64,000 nucleotides of DNA, from the NCBI GenBank assembly GCA_958296055.1, contig CATQHS010000001.1:2576277-2640276 (forward strand), in the 5' to 3' direction. Within the stretch, counting starts at the first letter, position 1. Each line of letters starts with the position of its first letter. The notes beneath the pieces were generated by a model that did not search any database, was not told where the DNA came from, and was given only the letters and a program-made list of their open reading frames with translations. The position numbers and the translations under genes were made by a program. This DNA is from an uncultured Acidimicrobiales bacterium (lineage in GTDB: Bacteria > Actinomycetota > Acidimicrobiia > Acidimicrobiales > Aldehydirespiratoraceae). Below, piece by piece: positions 34,883 through 44,083 of this stretch.

Positions 34883-37800
34883 GTGCGGATCCGGCACTGC
34901 CTTGAAGGCGTCGAGCGCATAGTCGAAGTCGGCTCCGACCTCGACCGATACACCGTGGCCGATCTGGTCGCGGCCCTCGAGCCCGGCCGGCCGGCCGGGG
35001 CCGACCCTGACCGAGCCGAACCCGATCCGGGTCCGCCGCCGGGCGTCGCCGTGGACGGCTGCTGGCATCCCGCCGACGCGCCGCTGACGGCCGCCGCCCT
35101 GCGGGAGGGGGCCAGGGTCGAGGTAGGCCCTCAGCCCTCGCCGCCGCGGCCGTTGTCCGACGCTGGCCCGGATCCGCTCGGGATCGGCGGGACCGACGCT
35201 GGCCCGGATCCGCTCGGGATCGGCGGGACCGAAACCGGCATGGTCTTGGCCGTGACCGGCGGGCTCCGGGCCGGCCACCGCTTGGCTGTGCCCCCGGGCG
35301 ACACCTGGGTAGTGGGACGCGACCGCGGCTGCGACGTGGTGATCGACGACCCGGCCCTGTCCCGCCGCCATCTGCGGGTGGGGGCGGGCCCGGTGCCGGT
35401 CCTGGCCGACCTCGGCGCCCGCAACGGCACAACGGTGCACGGCGCCGACGGCGTGCGCAGAGCCCTGGCCGAGCCGACCCCGGTTCGGCCCGGAACCGCG
35501 GTTCAGATCGGGGCTACCAGCCTGGCGTGGCGGGCCGAGGCCGACGACGTGCCCGCCGCCGTCCGGGCTGGCCTGGGCGCGGCCGGGGGCCGGGTCCCGT
35601 TCAACCGGCCGCCCCGGCGCGCGCCGCCGACCGAGCCCGCGCCGCTGGCCGCGCCGGCCCAGGCCCCGCCCCGGCCCGGCCCCGAACCGCTGTCGTGGGC
35701 CGGCATCGTCCTGCCGATGGCGGCCGGGGCGGTGCTGGCGCTGGTGTGGTCGCCGATCATGGCCGTGTTCGCGGCGCTGGGACCGGTGCTGACCGTCGGA
35801 ACCTGGCTGGAGCGACGCCGGCGGGCCACCCGGGCCCACCGGACCGCGGTGCGGGCCGCGGCGGGCGAGATCAAGCTCTTGGAGGCGGCGCTCCCCGAGG
35901 CCCGGGCAGCCGAGCACCGCCGGCGGCTGGCCCTAGCCCCCGACCCGGCCGAGCTGACCCGCCGGGCTGAAGGGCCCTCGGTGCGGTGCTGGGAGCGGCG
36001 CCGGTCCGACCCCGACTTCATGGTGTTGGGCGTCGGCGCTGCCGACGTCGCCTACGACCCGCCGCTGGAGACCTCCGGCGGCGGCCCCCCGGCCGCGGCC
36101 GCGGTCGAGATGATCGCAGCCCTGCCGCCGCTGGCCGGCGTGCCGGTCACCGTTCGGCTGACCGACGGCTGCGTGGTCGGGCTGGTCGGCTCGCCCGACG
36201 CGACCCGGGCGGTGGCCCGGTGTCTGGTGGTGCAGGCCGCCGTGCTCCACGGTCCCGCCGACTTGGCCGTCGCCGCCTTGGCCCCTGGACCCGACGGTCA
36301 CTGGTCGTGGCTGGGATGGCTGCCCCACGCCGCCGACGCGGCCGGGGGCGGGGCCGGAGCCCTGGTGGCCGCCGACGCCGCGGCCATGGCCGGCGCGGCC
36401 GAGGCCATCGCCGCCGACGGCGCCGAGCGGCTCCGCTTGGTGGTGATGGACGGGTCGGCGGCCCTGGTGGGGCGGGCTGCGCCGGGTCGGGCTCTGCTGG
36501 GCGCCGACCGGGTGGCCGCCATCGTGGTCGCCGGCGATGTTCACGAGCTGCCCGCCTCATGCACCGCCATCGTCGAGGTCGTCCACCCGGCCGGGGGGTT
36601 GAGGCTGATCGAGCCGCGGTCGGCCACCGTTCTCGATGCCATCACCGCCTGGGGCATGACGACGGCGGCCGCCTCGGCCGCCGCCGCCCGGCTGGCCCGC
36701 CTTGACGACCCCGAGCTGGGCTCCACCGGCGCCGATCTGCCCGACTCGGTGGCGCTGGTGGATCTGGTCGGCCCCGAATTGACGCCCGAGTCGGTGGAGC
36801 GGCGCTGGGCCCTGACCCGGGGCACGGCCGGGTTGTGCGCACCGGTGGGGATGGACTCCGAGGGACCGCTGGAGCTGGATCTGGTGGCCGACGGGCCCCA
36901 CCTGCTGATCGGGGGCACCACCGGGTCGGGGAAGTCGGAGCTGCTGCGGTCGCTGGTGGCCGGTCTGGGCCTGTCGGCCGATCCCGATCACCTGGCTTTC
37001 GTGCTGGTGGACTACAAGGGCGGGGCCGCCTTCGACTGCTGCGCCGATTTGGCTCACGTGGCCGGCCTGGTCACCGACCTCGACGACCGGCTGGCCGAGC
37101 GGGCCCTGCGCTGCCTGGAGGCCGAGCTGCGCTACCGGGAGGAGCGGCTGCGCCGGTTGGGCGCCGAGGACCTGGCCGCGTACCGGGCCTCGACGGCGGC
37201 AGGCCCGGGCAGCGGCGGCGACCTGGAGGCGGGCCCGGTTGAGGCGGCAGGCGGGGGCGGCGGCGATGGCCCGCTGCCCCGGCTGGTGGTGGTCGTGGAC
37301 GAATTCGCCACCCTGGCCGCCGAGCTGCCCGAGTTTGTCCACTCCCTGGTGGGCGTGGGCCAGCGGGGCCGCAGCCTCGGGGTCCACCTGGTGCTGGCCA
37401 CCCAGCGCCCGGCCGGGGCGGTGACCGAGGACATCAGGGCCAACACGAGCTGCCGGATCGCGCTGCGGGTCACCGACCGCCACGACTCCAACGACGTGAT
37501 CGGAGCTGCTGACGCTGCGGCCATACCCCGGTACCGGCCGGGCCGGGCCCTGGCCCGGTTCGGCCCGGGCGAGCTGGTGGCGTTCCAGTCGGCCCTGGTC
37601 ACCGGGGTCACGCCCCCGGCGGCCCGGGGCCTGAGGGTCCGCGTCATCGGCGAGACCCCGGTGCCGGGCACCGCTGAGCGCCCCGGCCCCGACGGCGCCG
37701 GGAGCCCCGAGCCGGAAGGGGTGCCGGCCGGCCGGGAATCCCCCGAGCCGGAGGGGGCGTCGGACATCGTCCGGGTGGTGAGGGCGGTGAACGCCGCCCA

Positions 37801-39382
37801 CCGGCGCCGGGGCGGGGTCCGGCCCCGGTCTCCGTGGCCCCCGCCGCTGCCGGCCGCGGTCGATGCCGGGGAGTTGGCCGACACGGTCGATGAGGGCGCG
37901 CCCGCGGCCTGGCTGGTCGACGACCCCGACCGCCAGCGCCGGTTCACCAGCGGATGGCAGCCCGGCGACGGTCATCTGGTGGTGGTGGGCGGGCCCGGAT
38001 CGGGAACCACCACCACCCTGATCACCGCCGGGCTGGACCTGGCCCGCACCTACCCGCCCGACCGGCTCCATCTTTACGGGATCGACCTTGACAGCGGAAG
38101 GCTGGCGGTGCTGAGCGGGCTGCCCCACGCCGGCACGATTGTTTCGCCCGCCGACCGGGAGCGCCGGGTTCGGCTGCTGCGCCATCTCGACTCCGAAGTG
38201 GCCGCTCGCCGGGCCCGGTGCGGCGACGATTCCGGTGATGGCGACAGGCTCGGTTCCAGCCCCGGTCCTAGTGGTGGCGACAGCCCCGGCGGCGGGCCCG
38301 GTCCGGCTCCGCCGGGGGAGGGACCGGGGAGCGACCCCGAGATCGTCGTTCTCATCGACGGGCTGGCCGGGCTGGCCCGAGCCCACGACCCGGTGCGCGA
38401 CGGCGAGCCCCATCGGTGGCTGGAGCGGATCTGGGGCGACGGGCCGGCGGTTGGGCTGCGGGTGGCGGTGAGCGTCGGCCGGGCCGCCGACCTCCCCGGC
38501 GACATGGCCGCTTCAGCCGGCGTGGTCTTGGTCCACGCCACCGGCGACCCCGGCGACGGCTCGAGGTTCGGGCTTCGGGCCGACACGTCCGGGCTCGGCC
38601 CGGGCCGGGCGATCCGGGTCTCCGACCGCCGGGAGGTTCAGGTGGCCAGGTTCGCCGGCGGCGACGAGGCCGCGGCGGTGCGGGCCCTGGCCGCGGCTGC
38701 CCCGGCCCCGGACCCGGCCCGGGCCCCGACCGCCATCGGATCGCTGCCCTCGGTGGTGTCGGCGGCCGGTCTGCCGGTGTCGGCCGAGGAGTCTCACAAT
38801 CGGATCGCCCTCCGCTTCGCCCTGGGCGACCTGGGACTGGCCCCGGTCGGTTTCGCCCTCCACGACGGCGAGCACGCCTTGGTGCTGGGCCCGCCCGGCT
38901 CGGGTCGGACCTCGGCGCTGGCCGCCATCGGAGCCGCGGCCGGCGCCCGGACGGTGGTGGTGGCGGACGAGCCGACCGACCTGTGCCGCCGCCTGGGGGT
39001 GGCGCCGGTGCCGGCCGCCGATCTGGAGCGGCTCGGCTCGGTCCGCCGGGTGCTGCTGGTAGACGACGCCGACCGGGTGGCCGATCCCGACGGGGCCCTG
39101 GGCCGGATCGCGGCCGACGCCGCCACCCGCAGCCACATCGTGGCCGCCGTCCGGGCCGACCGGCTGCGGTCCGCCTACGGCGGCTGGCTCTCGGAACTGC
39201 GGGCCAGCCGGGCCGGGGTGCTGTTCCGGCCCGGTCCCGTGGACGGAGACCTGCTAGGGGCGACCCTGCCCGCTCGCCTCGACCTGCCCGCCGTGGCCGG
39301 CCGGGGGGTGGTGGTGTCCGCCGGCACCGCGGCCGTGGCCCAGATCGCCCTAGTAGACTCGCCAGCCGAGGCGGGCCCGTGA
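34883..39382 (+). CDS. FHA-FtsK/SpoIIIE type VII secretion ATPase (EccC/EssC-like)
   Basis: The 1499-residue protein has an N-terminal ubiquitin- or FHA-like region (about 1-90), a clear FHA domain (about 112-205; WVVGRDRGCDVVIDDPALSR, then ADLGARNGTTVHG), a membrane hairpin (about 272-308) and three FtsK-type ATPase modules. Module 1 has a full Walker A GGTTGSGKSE (about 677-686) and Walker B VVVVDEF (about 803). Modules 2 and 3 have Walker A-like loops GGPGSGTTTT (about 1034) and GPPGSGRTS (about 1336), lacking the normal Lys, as in other EccC proteins, where they bind substrate rather than hydrolyse ATP. FHA at the N-terminus resembles firmicute EssC more than mycobacterial EccC. It should drive export of the WXG100 protein encoded just upstream. 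Confidence 0.92.
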   Translation: MRIRHCLEGVERIVEVGSDLDRYTVADLVAALEPGRPAGADPDRAEPDPGPPPGVAVDGCWHPADAPLTAAALREGARVEVGPQPSPPRPLSDAGPDPLGIGGTDAGPDPLGIGGTETGMVLAVTGGLRAGHRLAVPPGDTWVVGRDRGCDVVIDDPALSRRHLRVGAGPVPVLADLGARNGTTVHGADGVRRALAEPTPVRPGTAVQIGATSLAWRAEADDVPAAVRAGLGAAGGRVPFNRPPRRAPPTEPAPLAAPAQAPPRPGPEPLSWAGIVLPMAAGAVLALVWSPIMAVFAALGPVLTVGTWLERRRRATRAHRTAVRAAAGEIKLLEAALPEARAAEHRRRLALAPDPAELTRRAEGPSVRCWERRRSDPDFMVLGVGAADVAYDPPLETSGGGPPAAAAVEMIAALPPLAGVPVTVRLTDGCVVGLVGSPDATRAVARCLVVQAAVLHGPADLAVAALAPGPDGHWSWLGWLPHAADAAGGGAGALVAADAAAMAGAAEAIAADGAERLRLVVMDGSAALVGRAAPGRALLGADRVAAIVVAGDVHELPASCTAIVEVVHPAGGLRLIEPRSATVLDAITAWGMTTAAASAAAARLARLDDPELGSTGADLPDSVALVDLVGPELTPESVERRWALTRGTAGLCAPVGMDSEGPLELDLVADGPHLLIGGTTGSGKSELLRSLVAGLGLSADPDHLAFVLVDYKGGAAFDCCADLAHVAGLVTDLDDRLAERALRCLEAELRYREERLRRLGAEDLAAYRASTAAGPGSGGDLEAGPVEAAGGGGGDGPLPRLVVVVDEFATLAAELPEFVHSLVGVGQRGRSLGVHLVLATQRPAGAVTEDIRANTSCRIALRVTDRHDSNDVIGAADAAAIPRYRPGRALARFGPGELVAFQSALVTGVTPPAARGLRVRVIGETPVPGTAERPGPDGAGSPEPEGVPAGRESPEPEGASDIVRVVRAVNAAHRRRGGVRPRSPWPPPLPAAVDAGELADTVDEGAPAAWLVDDPDRQRRFTSGWQPGDGHLVVVGGPGSGTTTTLITAGLDLARTYPPDRLHLYGIDLDSGRLAVLSGLPHAGTIVSPADRERRVRLLRHLDSEVAARRARCGDDSGDGDRLGSSPGPSGGDSPGGGPGPAPPGEGPGSDPEIVVLIDGLAGLARAHDPVRDGEPHRWLERIWGDGPAVGLRVAVSVGRAADLPGDMAASAGVVLVHATGDPGDGSRFGLRADTSGLGPGRAIRVSDRREVQVARFAGGDEAAAVRALAAAAPAPDPARAPTAIGSLPSVVSAAGLPVSAEESHNRIALRFALGDLGLAPVGFALHDGEHALVLGPPGSGRTSALAAIGAAAGARTVVVADEPTDLCRRLGVAPVPAADLERLGSVRRVLLVDDADRVADPDGALGRIAADAATRSHIVAAVRADRLRSAYGGWLSELRASRAGVLFRPGPVDGDLLGATLPARLDLPAVAGRGVVVSAGTAAVAQIALVDSPAEAGP
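35159..35230. repeat. Perfect 36-bp tandem duplication inside the EccC-like gene
   Basis: Units 35159-35194 and 35195-35230 are identical and encode two copies of DAGPDPLGIGGT, in the linker just before the FHA domain. Perfect identity suggests a recent event. Confidence 0.95.
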
Positions 39383-39454
39383 AACACCGCTGGAGGCGGG
39401 GCCGGATTCGAGGAGCGCCGGGCCGCGGGCCGGGCCGACGGGGCCAGGGCCCGG

Positions 39455-40462
39455 TCAGGGGCGGGGCGGCTCGGTGGGGTAGCGGATGCCGGCATCGGCC
39501 CGGATGGCGTCGAAGCGGGCCAGCATGGCCCTCGGGGTGGAGTTGGGGTGGTCGGGGCTCTGGCGCAGGCCCTCCCTCAGGCAGCGGTTCACCTCATCCA
39601 CCTGCCAGTGCAGAGAGGACGCCTCAGCGGTCAGATCAGTCGAGCCGTCGGCGGTGTGCAGCCGGGCCGCGGCCGCCGAGTGGAACCGGGTCTCGATGGC
39701 GATCGAGCCGGCGGCGCCGTCGATGCGGGCCGCCGTTGATCCGGTCGAGCGGATGGAGGTGGTGAGGACGGCCGCCGCGCCCGTCTCCCACCCCAGCAGC
39801 AGGCTCACGTCGTCGTCGACGCCGGTGGGACCCACATGGACGACGTGATCGACGGCGGACGGCTCGCCCAGCAGCCACCAGGCCAGCGAGACCGGGTAGA
39901 TGCCGAGATCCAGCAGCGCCCCGCCCCCGGCCTCCAGCGACCAGAGCCGGTGGCCGGGGTCGAAGTCCACCGCAATGGAGAAGTCGGCCTGGATCCGGTG
40001 GACCTCTCCAATCGCCCCGCTGGCGACCAGCCCGGCAACTTGGCGGTGCAGCGGGTTGAACCGCATCCACATCGCCTCCATCAAGAAGCGGTCGTTGGCC
40101 TCGGCCGCCTCGGCCATCTCGGCGGCCTCGGCCTCGTTCAGCGCCATGGGCTTCTCCACCAGCACGTGCTTGCCCGCTTCCAGGAACAGCTTGGTCAGCG
40201 GGCAGTGGAAGGGGGCCAGGTTGGCCACGTACACCGCGTCGATGTCGGCGGCGGCCAGGGCCTCGTAGCTGCCGTAGGCCTGGCCGATGCCGTGGCGGGC
40301 GGCGAAGGCCTGGGCGGTTCCGGGGGCCCGGGAGCCGACCGCGGCCAGCTCGGCGCCGGGGTCGGCGACGGCGCCGAACTCGCGGGCGAAGCGGTCGGCG
40401 ATGGCGCCGGTGGCGGCCACGGCCCAGCGGATCGGCCCCCGGTGAGGGCTGGCTCGCTCCAT
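39455..40462 (-). CDS. Gfo/Idh/MocA-family oxidoreductase
   Basis: The 335-residue protein has an N-terminal NAD(P) Rossmann domain (IRWAVAATGAIADRFAREFG; then AVYVANLAPFHCPLTKLFLE) and the family's signature segment HVLVEKPMALNEAEAAEMAE, whose Lys belongs to the EKP motif. The C-terminal half has the alpha/beta substrate domain, including GGGALLDLGIYPVSLAWWLL with the conserved Asp-x-Gly-x-Y. Such enzymes oxidise or reduce sugars, inositols or related compounds; the substrate cannot be read. It is divergent from the S9 peptidase gene, with only 20 bp between start codons, and both appear leaderless. It is convergent with the EccC-like gene. Confidence 0.9.
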   Translation of the reverse strand: MERASPHRGPIRWAVAATGAIADRFAREFGAVADPGAELAAVGSRAPGTAQAFAARHGIGQAYGSYEALAAADIDAVYVANLAPFHCPLTKLFLEAGKHVLVEKPMALNEAEAAEMAEAAEANDRFLMEAMWMRFNPLHRQVAGLVASGAIGEVHRIQADFSIAVDFDPGHRLWSLEAGGGALLDLGIYPVSLAWWLLGEPSAVDHVVHVGPTGVDDDVSLLLGWETGAAAVLTTSIRSTGSTAARIDGAAGSIAIETRFHSAAAARLHTADGSTDLTAEASSLHWQVDEVNRCLREGLRQSPDHPNSTPRAMLARFDAIRADAGIRYPTEPPRP

Positions 40463-40469
40463 CGGAGAC

Positions 40470-40476
40470 CAACATA
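40470..40476. promoter_or_regulatory. Shared bidirectional -10 element
   Basis: The 7-bp core CAACATA reads as CAACAT on the plus strand (7 bases before GTG 40483) and as TATGTT on the minus strand (8 bases before ATG 40462). The gap between the two start codons is 20 bp, so one -10 region must serve both genes. Confidence 0.5.
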
Positions 40477-40482
40477 GGGGAC

Positions 40483-42624
40483 GTGAGCGAATCTTCTCAG
40501 TCCTTCCCCCGGCGCTGGGCCCGCACCCGCCGGTTCAGCTCGGGCGAGCCCCGGGACATGCGGGTGTCAGCCGACGGCAGCCGGGTCGCCTTCCTGCGGT
40601 CGTCGGGACCCGAGGACCCGGTCAACTGCCTGTGGGCGCTGGACGTCGACAGCGGTGTCGAGCGCCTCGTCTTCGACCCGAGGCAGGCCGGCGGTGCTGG
40701 CGGCCCGGACCTGCCCGCGGCCGAGCGGGCCCGCCGGGAGCGGGTCCGGGAGACAGGGCAGGGGGTGGTCTCCTACGACGCCGACCCCGCTCTGACCGCG
40801 GCCGTGTTCGCCCTGGGGGGCTCGCTGTGGCGGGTCGATCTCGGCGCCGGATCGGCGACCGCTCTGCCCGCCCGCCCCGGTGCCTTCGACCCCCGGCTCA
40901 GCCCCGACGGCCGGCGGGTGGCCTACGGGTCGGGATCGGGCCTGCGGGTGGTGGACAGTGCCGGCGACGACCGGCTGGTGGTCGACGAGCCCGGTGCCGC
41001 GGTCGCCTGGGGCCGGGCCGAGCTGGTGGCGGCCGAGGAGATGGGCCGGACCCGGGGGTTCTGGTGGGCGCCGGACAGCCGCAGGCTGATCGCGCAGCGG
41101 ACGGACGAAGCCCGGGTGGGGTCGTGGTGGATCCCGTCACCGGCCGATCCGCACCTGGCCCCGACCGAGATCCGCTACCCGGCCGCGGGCGCGGCCAACG
41201 CCGAGGTCAGCCTGGCCGTCTTCGACCTCGAAGACGGCAGCCGGGTGGATGTGGTCTGGGACGCCGACCCCGACGACGACTCCGCCAGCGGCGCGGCCGG
41301 TTCCGGCGAGGCGGCCCGCTGGGAATACCTGGCCGGGGTGGACTGGTCCGCCGACGGGCTGGTGCTGGCCGTGCAGAGCCGGGACCAGCGGCGGCTGGCC
41401 GTCCTCGACGCCGATCCCGGCACCGGCGCCTGCCGCCGCCGTCACTTGGTGGTCGACGACTGCTGGGTGGACTTGGCGCCCGGCGCCTTCCGGCTGGCCG
41501 CCGGGCGGCTGGTGACCGTGGAGAACCGGGGATCGTCCCGCCGGCTCTGCGCCGACGGCGCGGTCCTGACCCCCGACGGGGTGCAGGTCCGCCGGGTGGT
41601 AGCCGCCGACGAGTCGGGGGCGGTGGTGACCGCATCGGTAGACCCGGCCGACGTGCACGTGGCCCGGGTGTCGTGGTCCGGCGAGCTGGAGTGGCTCACC
41701 GAGGGCCCGGGCGTGAACGGCGCCGCGGTCGGCGGCGGCACCGCGGTGCTGGCGCGGCGGTCGCTGGAGCATCCGGGCTCGGTGGTGACGGTGCGATCCG
41801 ACCGGGGTCCCGATTGGGTCGTCGCCAACCACGCCGCCGCCTCGGGGCTCGACCACAACGTCGAGATCGCCTCCCTCGGCGCCCGGTCCCTGACCGCCGC
41901 CGTGGTGTTGCCGGCCGGCGCCGGCCCGGACGCCCGGCTGCCGGTTCTGGTCGATCCCTACGGCGGCCCCCACGCCCAGCGGGTCCTGCGGTCTCGGGCC
42001 ATGTTCGATGTCCCGCAGTGGTTCGCCGAGCAGGGCTTCGCCGTGGTGATCATCGACGGCCGGGGCACGCCGGGGCGGGGCCCCGAGTTCGAGCGGGCCG
42101 TCCGGGGCGACCTGGCCGGGCCGGTGCTGCAAGACCAGATCGACGGGCTGGAGGCCGCGGCCGCCCGCGACCCCCGGCTGGACCTGGGCCGGGTGGCCAT
42201 CCGGGGATGGTCGTTCGGCGGGTACTTGGCCGCCTTGGCCGTCCTGCGCCGCCCCGACGTCTTCCACGCGGCCGTGGCCGGGGCGCCGGTCACCGACTGG
42301 CGGCTGTACGACACCCACTACACCGAGCGCTACCTGGGCCATCCCGACGCCGAGCCCGCCAACTACGACCGCGCCGACCTCACCGCGGCCGCGGCCGGCC
42401 TGGAGCGCCCGCTGCTGCTGGTGCACGGCCTGGCCGACGACAACGTGGTGGCCGCCCACACCCTGAGGCTGTCCCGGGCCCTGCTAGAGGCCGGCCGCCC
42501 CCACACCGTGCTGCCCCTGTCGGGCGTGACCCACATGACCCCCCAGGAGAAGGTGGCCGAGAACCTGCTGCTCCTAGAACTCGACTTCCTCCAAACCGCT
42601 CTACACCTCACGTCAAACTCCTAG
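40483..42624 (+). CDS. S9-family prolyl oligopeptidase / dipeptidyl peptidase
   Basis: The 713-residue protein has an N-terminal beta-propeller (about 30-420) and a C-terminal alpha/beta hydrolase. The triad can be placed at Ser577 (GWSFGGYLAAL), Asp652 (HGLADDNVV) and His684 (SGVTHMTP). The Glu-Glu motif of dipeptidyl peptidases is visible in ELVAAEEMGRTRGFWWAPDS, so the DPP-IV-like subfamily (S9B) is likely. There is no signal peptide, so it acts in the cytosol, trimming dipeptides from peptides. The GTG start fits the shared leaderless promoter. It ends at TAG 42622-42624 just before an AT-rich regulatory stretch. Confidence 0.92.
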   Translation: MSESSQSFPRRWARTRRFSSGEPRDMRVSADGSRVAFLRSSGPEDPVNCLWALDVDSGVERLVFDPRQAGGAGGPDLPAAERARRERVRETGQGVVSYDADPALTAAVFALGGSLWRVDLGAGSATALPARPGAFDPRLSPDGRRVAYGSGSGLRVVDSAGDDRLVVDEPGAAVAWGRAELVAAEEMGRTRGFWWAPDSRRLIAQRTDEARVGSWWIPSPADPHLAPTEIRYPAAGAANAEVSLAVFDLEDGSRVDVVWDADPDDDSASGAAGSGEAARWEYLAGVDWSADGLVLAVQSRDQRRLAVLDADPGTGACRRRHLVVDDCWVDLAPGAFRLAAGRLVTVENRGSSRRLCADGAVLTPDGVQVRRVVAADESGAVVTASVDPADVHVARVSWSGELEWLTEGPGVNGAAVGGGTAVLARRSLEHPGSVVTVRSDRGPDWVVANHAAASGLDHNVEIASLGARSLTAAVVLPAGAGPDARLPVLVDPYGGPHAQRVLRSRAMFDVPQWFAEQGFAVVIIDGRGTPGRGPEFERAVRGDLAGPVLQDQIDGLEAAAARDPRLDLGRVAIRGWSFGGYLAALAVLRRPDVFHAAVAGAPVTDWRLYDTHYTERYLGHPDAEPANYDRADLTAAAAGLERPLLLVHGLADDNVVAAHTLRLSRALLEAGRPHTVLPLSGVTHMTPQEKVAENLLLLELDFLQTALHLTSNS

Positions 42625-42677
42625 CCATGAGTCTGATATATTTCATGTAGTTACTAATAGAAGAGGAGCCTTTGGTT

Positions 42678-42707
42678 TTGACATGTAATGATCATCGCGG
42701 GTATTGT
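42678..42707 (+). promoter_or_regulatory. Canonical sigma-70-type promoter
   Basis: TTGACA (42678-42683) and TATTGT (42702-42707) are separated by 18 bases in an AT-rich stretch. This is the best consensus -35/-10 pair I see in the window. Transcription would start near 42714. Confidence 0.65.
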
Positions 42708-42713
42708 TGCGAT

Positions 42714-42798
42714 TGAGAGCTCTTCGCACCTGAGCGCGGTTTCGCGGTCGGGGGTGATTTCCCACCCGGCCCCGTCACGGGGCCGGGTCTTTTTGTAG
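42714..42798 (+). ncRNA. Structured leader or short terminated RNA (candidate)
   Basis: The transcript expected from the upstream promoter would contain a hairpin with stem CGCG (42735-42738 with 42743-42746), a second hairpin GGGTG/CACCC (42752-42756 with 42763-42767) whose right arm overlaps the start of the terminator stem, and then the terminator. It could be an attenuator leader for the DUF1214 gene or an independent RNA of about 80 nt. No known RNA family was recognised. Confidence 0.3.
42764..42794 (+). terminator. Rho-independent terminator
   Basis: An 11-bp perfect stem (acccggccccg, 42764-42774, with 42778-42788) closes a 3-base loop and is followed by CTTTTT (42789-42794). It sits only four bases before the first possible start codon of the next gene. 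Confidence 0.8.
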
Positions 42799-44019
42799 AT
42801 GGGTTTCGGACTGCACGACGCTGGATCAGATGAGGCCGGGAGCCCCGACGCGGTGGCTGCGGAGCGGGCGGCCCGGCTGCGGGACGGGCGGGCCTGGGCC
42901 GACTTCTGCGACACGCTCAAGGCCGCGGGCCGAATCGTCGAGCGGGAGGCTCCCGGTGGCGATCCCCGGGACCTGGTCGAGGGGTACCGCTACCTGACCC
43001 GCATGACGGCCATGGCCGGAGCCCGGGTCATCGAGCGAAGAACCCCGGCGGCGACGCCCCGGCCCGTCCGCCTCATACCGCCCCCGGTGCGCGGCGGCCA
43101 GGGGGTGCAGTCCCCCAACCAGGACCACATCGTCCAGCCCGTCGACTTCCGCTACCGGTACCGCGTCACCGGCGCGGCCGGGGACGCCTACACCCACCTG
43201 TCGGCCTGGAGTCCGCCCGTCCCCGACGACGCCGGCGCCTTCGGCCTCGGCCTCGACGCCGAGGTCTTTCTCGACCGCTTCAACCCCAACCGGGCCCGCA
43301 CCCCCCACAGCTTCGTGCTGTCCGACCTGGCCTTACCCGACGGGACTGTCGATTTCGTGCTGTCGGTCGGCGACCCCGGCCCGGGCGAGGTCTGGTTCCC
43401 GATGGTCGCCGAAACCCGGGAGCTCATGGGCCGGGTCGTCTACGAAGACCGAGCCGCCCAGAGCCCGCCCCGGCTGATGATCCGGTGCCTCGACGACCAC
43501 CCCCAGCCCGCCGCGCCCGAGCCCGACGACATGGCCGCCCGGCTGGCCGTGGCCGCCCAACTCGTGCTCGGCCTCCAGAGCGACTACGCGGGCTGGACCC
43601 GGGATCTCATGTCGAGGCCCAACCAGCTCGGGCTGACCCAGGAGTGGTACGAGCGCATCGGGGGGTCGCCCGACGACCGGCACTTCCTGTTCGGCTACTG
43701 GCAGCTCCGGCCCGGGCGCGCCCTGGTGGTGGAGTTCGACGAGCCGGACTGCCGGCACTGGAACTTCCAGCTTTGCAACCACTGGATGGAGAACCTGGCC
43801 GACTACGCCCGAGGCCGGGGGTACGTCGACCGGCAGAACGCGGCCCGCTCCGGCGGCCGGGTCCGGATCGTGGTGGCCGGTTCCGATCCCGGAGCGGCCA
43901 ACTGGGTTGATCCCGGCGACCGCGACCACGGCGTGATGGGCCTGCGGTTCGTGCAGCCCGCCGCGTCGGTGGAGGTCGCCTGCGAGCTGGTGCCCCTGGC
44001 CGATCTGAGCCCGGGCTGA
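42799..44019 (+). CDS. DUF1214-like protein of unknown function
   Basis: The protein has 406 residues if ATG 42799 is used. Because a terminator ends four bases upstream, GTG 42853, with GGGAG ten bases before it, may be the true start (388 residues). The N-terminal part (FCDTLKAAGRIV, then GYRYLTRMTAMAGARVIERR) and C-terminal part (FGYWQLRPGRALVVEFDEPD, WNFQLCNHWMENLADY, then HGVMGLRFVQPAASVEVACE) match the pattern of DUF1214/DUF1254-type proteins, common in actinobacterial steroid and acyl-CoA regions, with no established reaction. There is no signal peptide. It is convergent with the short-chain dehydrogenase. Confidence 0.75.
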   Translation: MGFGLHDAGSDEAGSPDAVAAERAARLRDGRAWADFCDTLKAAGRIVEREAPGGDPRDLVEGYRYLTRMTAMAGARVIERRTPAATPRPVRLIPPPVRGGQGVQSPNQDHIVQPVDFRYRYRVTGAAGDAYTHLSAWSPPVPDDAGAFGLGLDAEVFLDRFNPNRARTPHSFVLSDLALPDGTVDFVLSVGDPGPGEVWFPMVAETRELMGRVVYEDRAAQSPPRLMIRCLDDHPQPAAPEPDDMAARLAVAAQLVLGLQSDYAGWTRDLMSRPNQLGLTQEWYERIGGSPDDRHFLFGYWQLRPGRALVVEFDEPDCRHWNFQLCNHWMENLADYARGRGYVDRQNAARSGGRVRIVVAGSDPGAANWVDPGDRDHGVMGLRFVQPAASVEVACELVPLADLSPG

Positions 44020-44083
44020 GCCCGGCGGCCGGGGCCGGTCCGACTGGCGCTGGGCCGCGCTGGGCCGGTGCCGCCTCGGTTTG

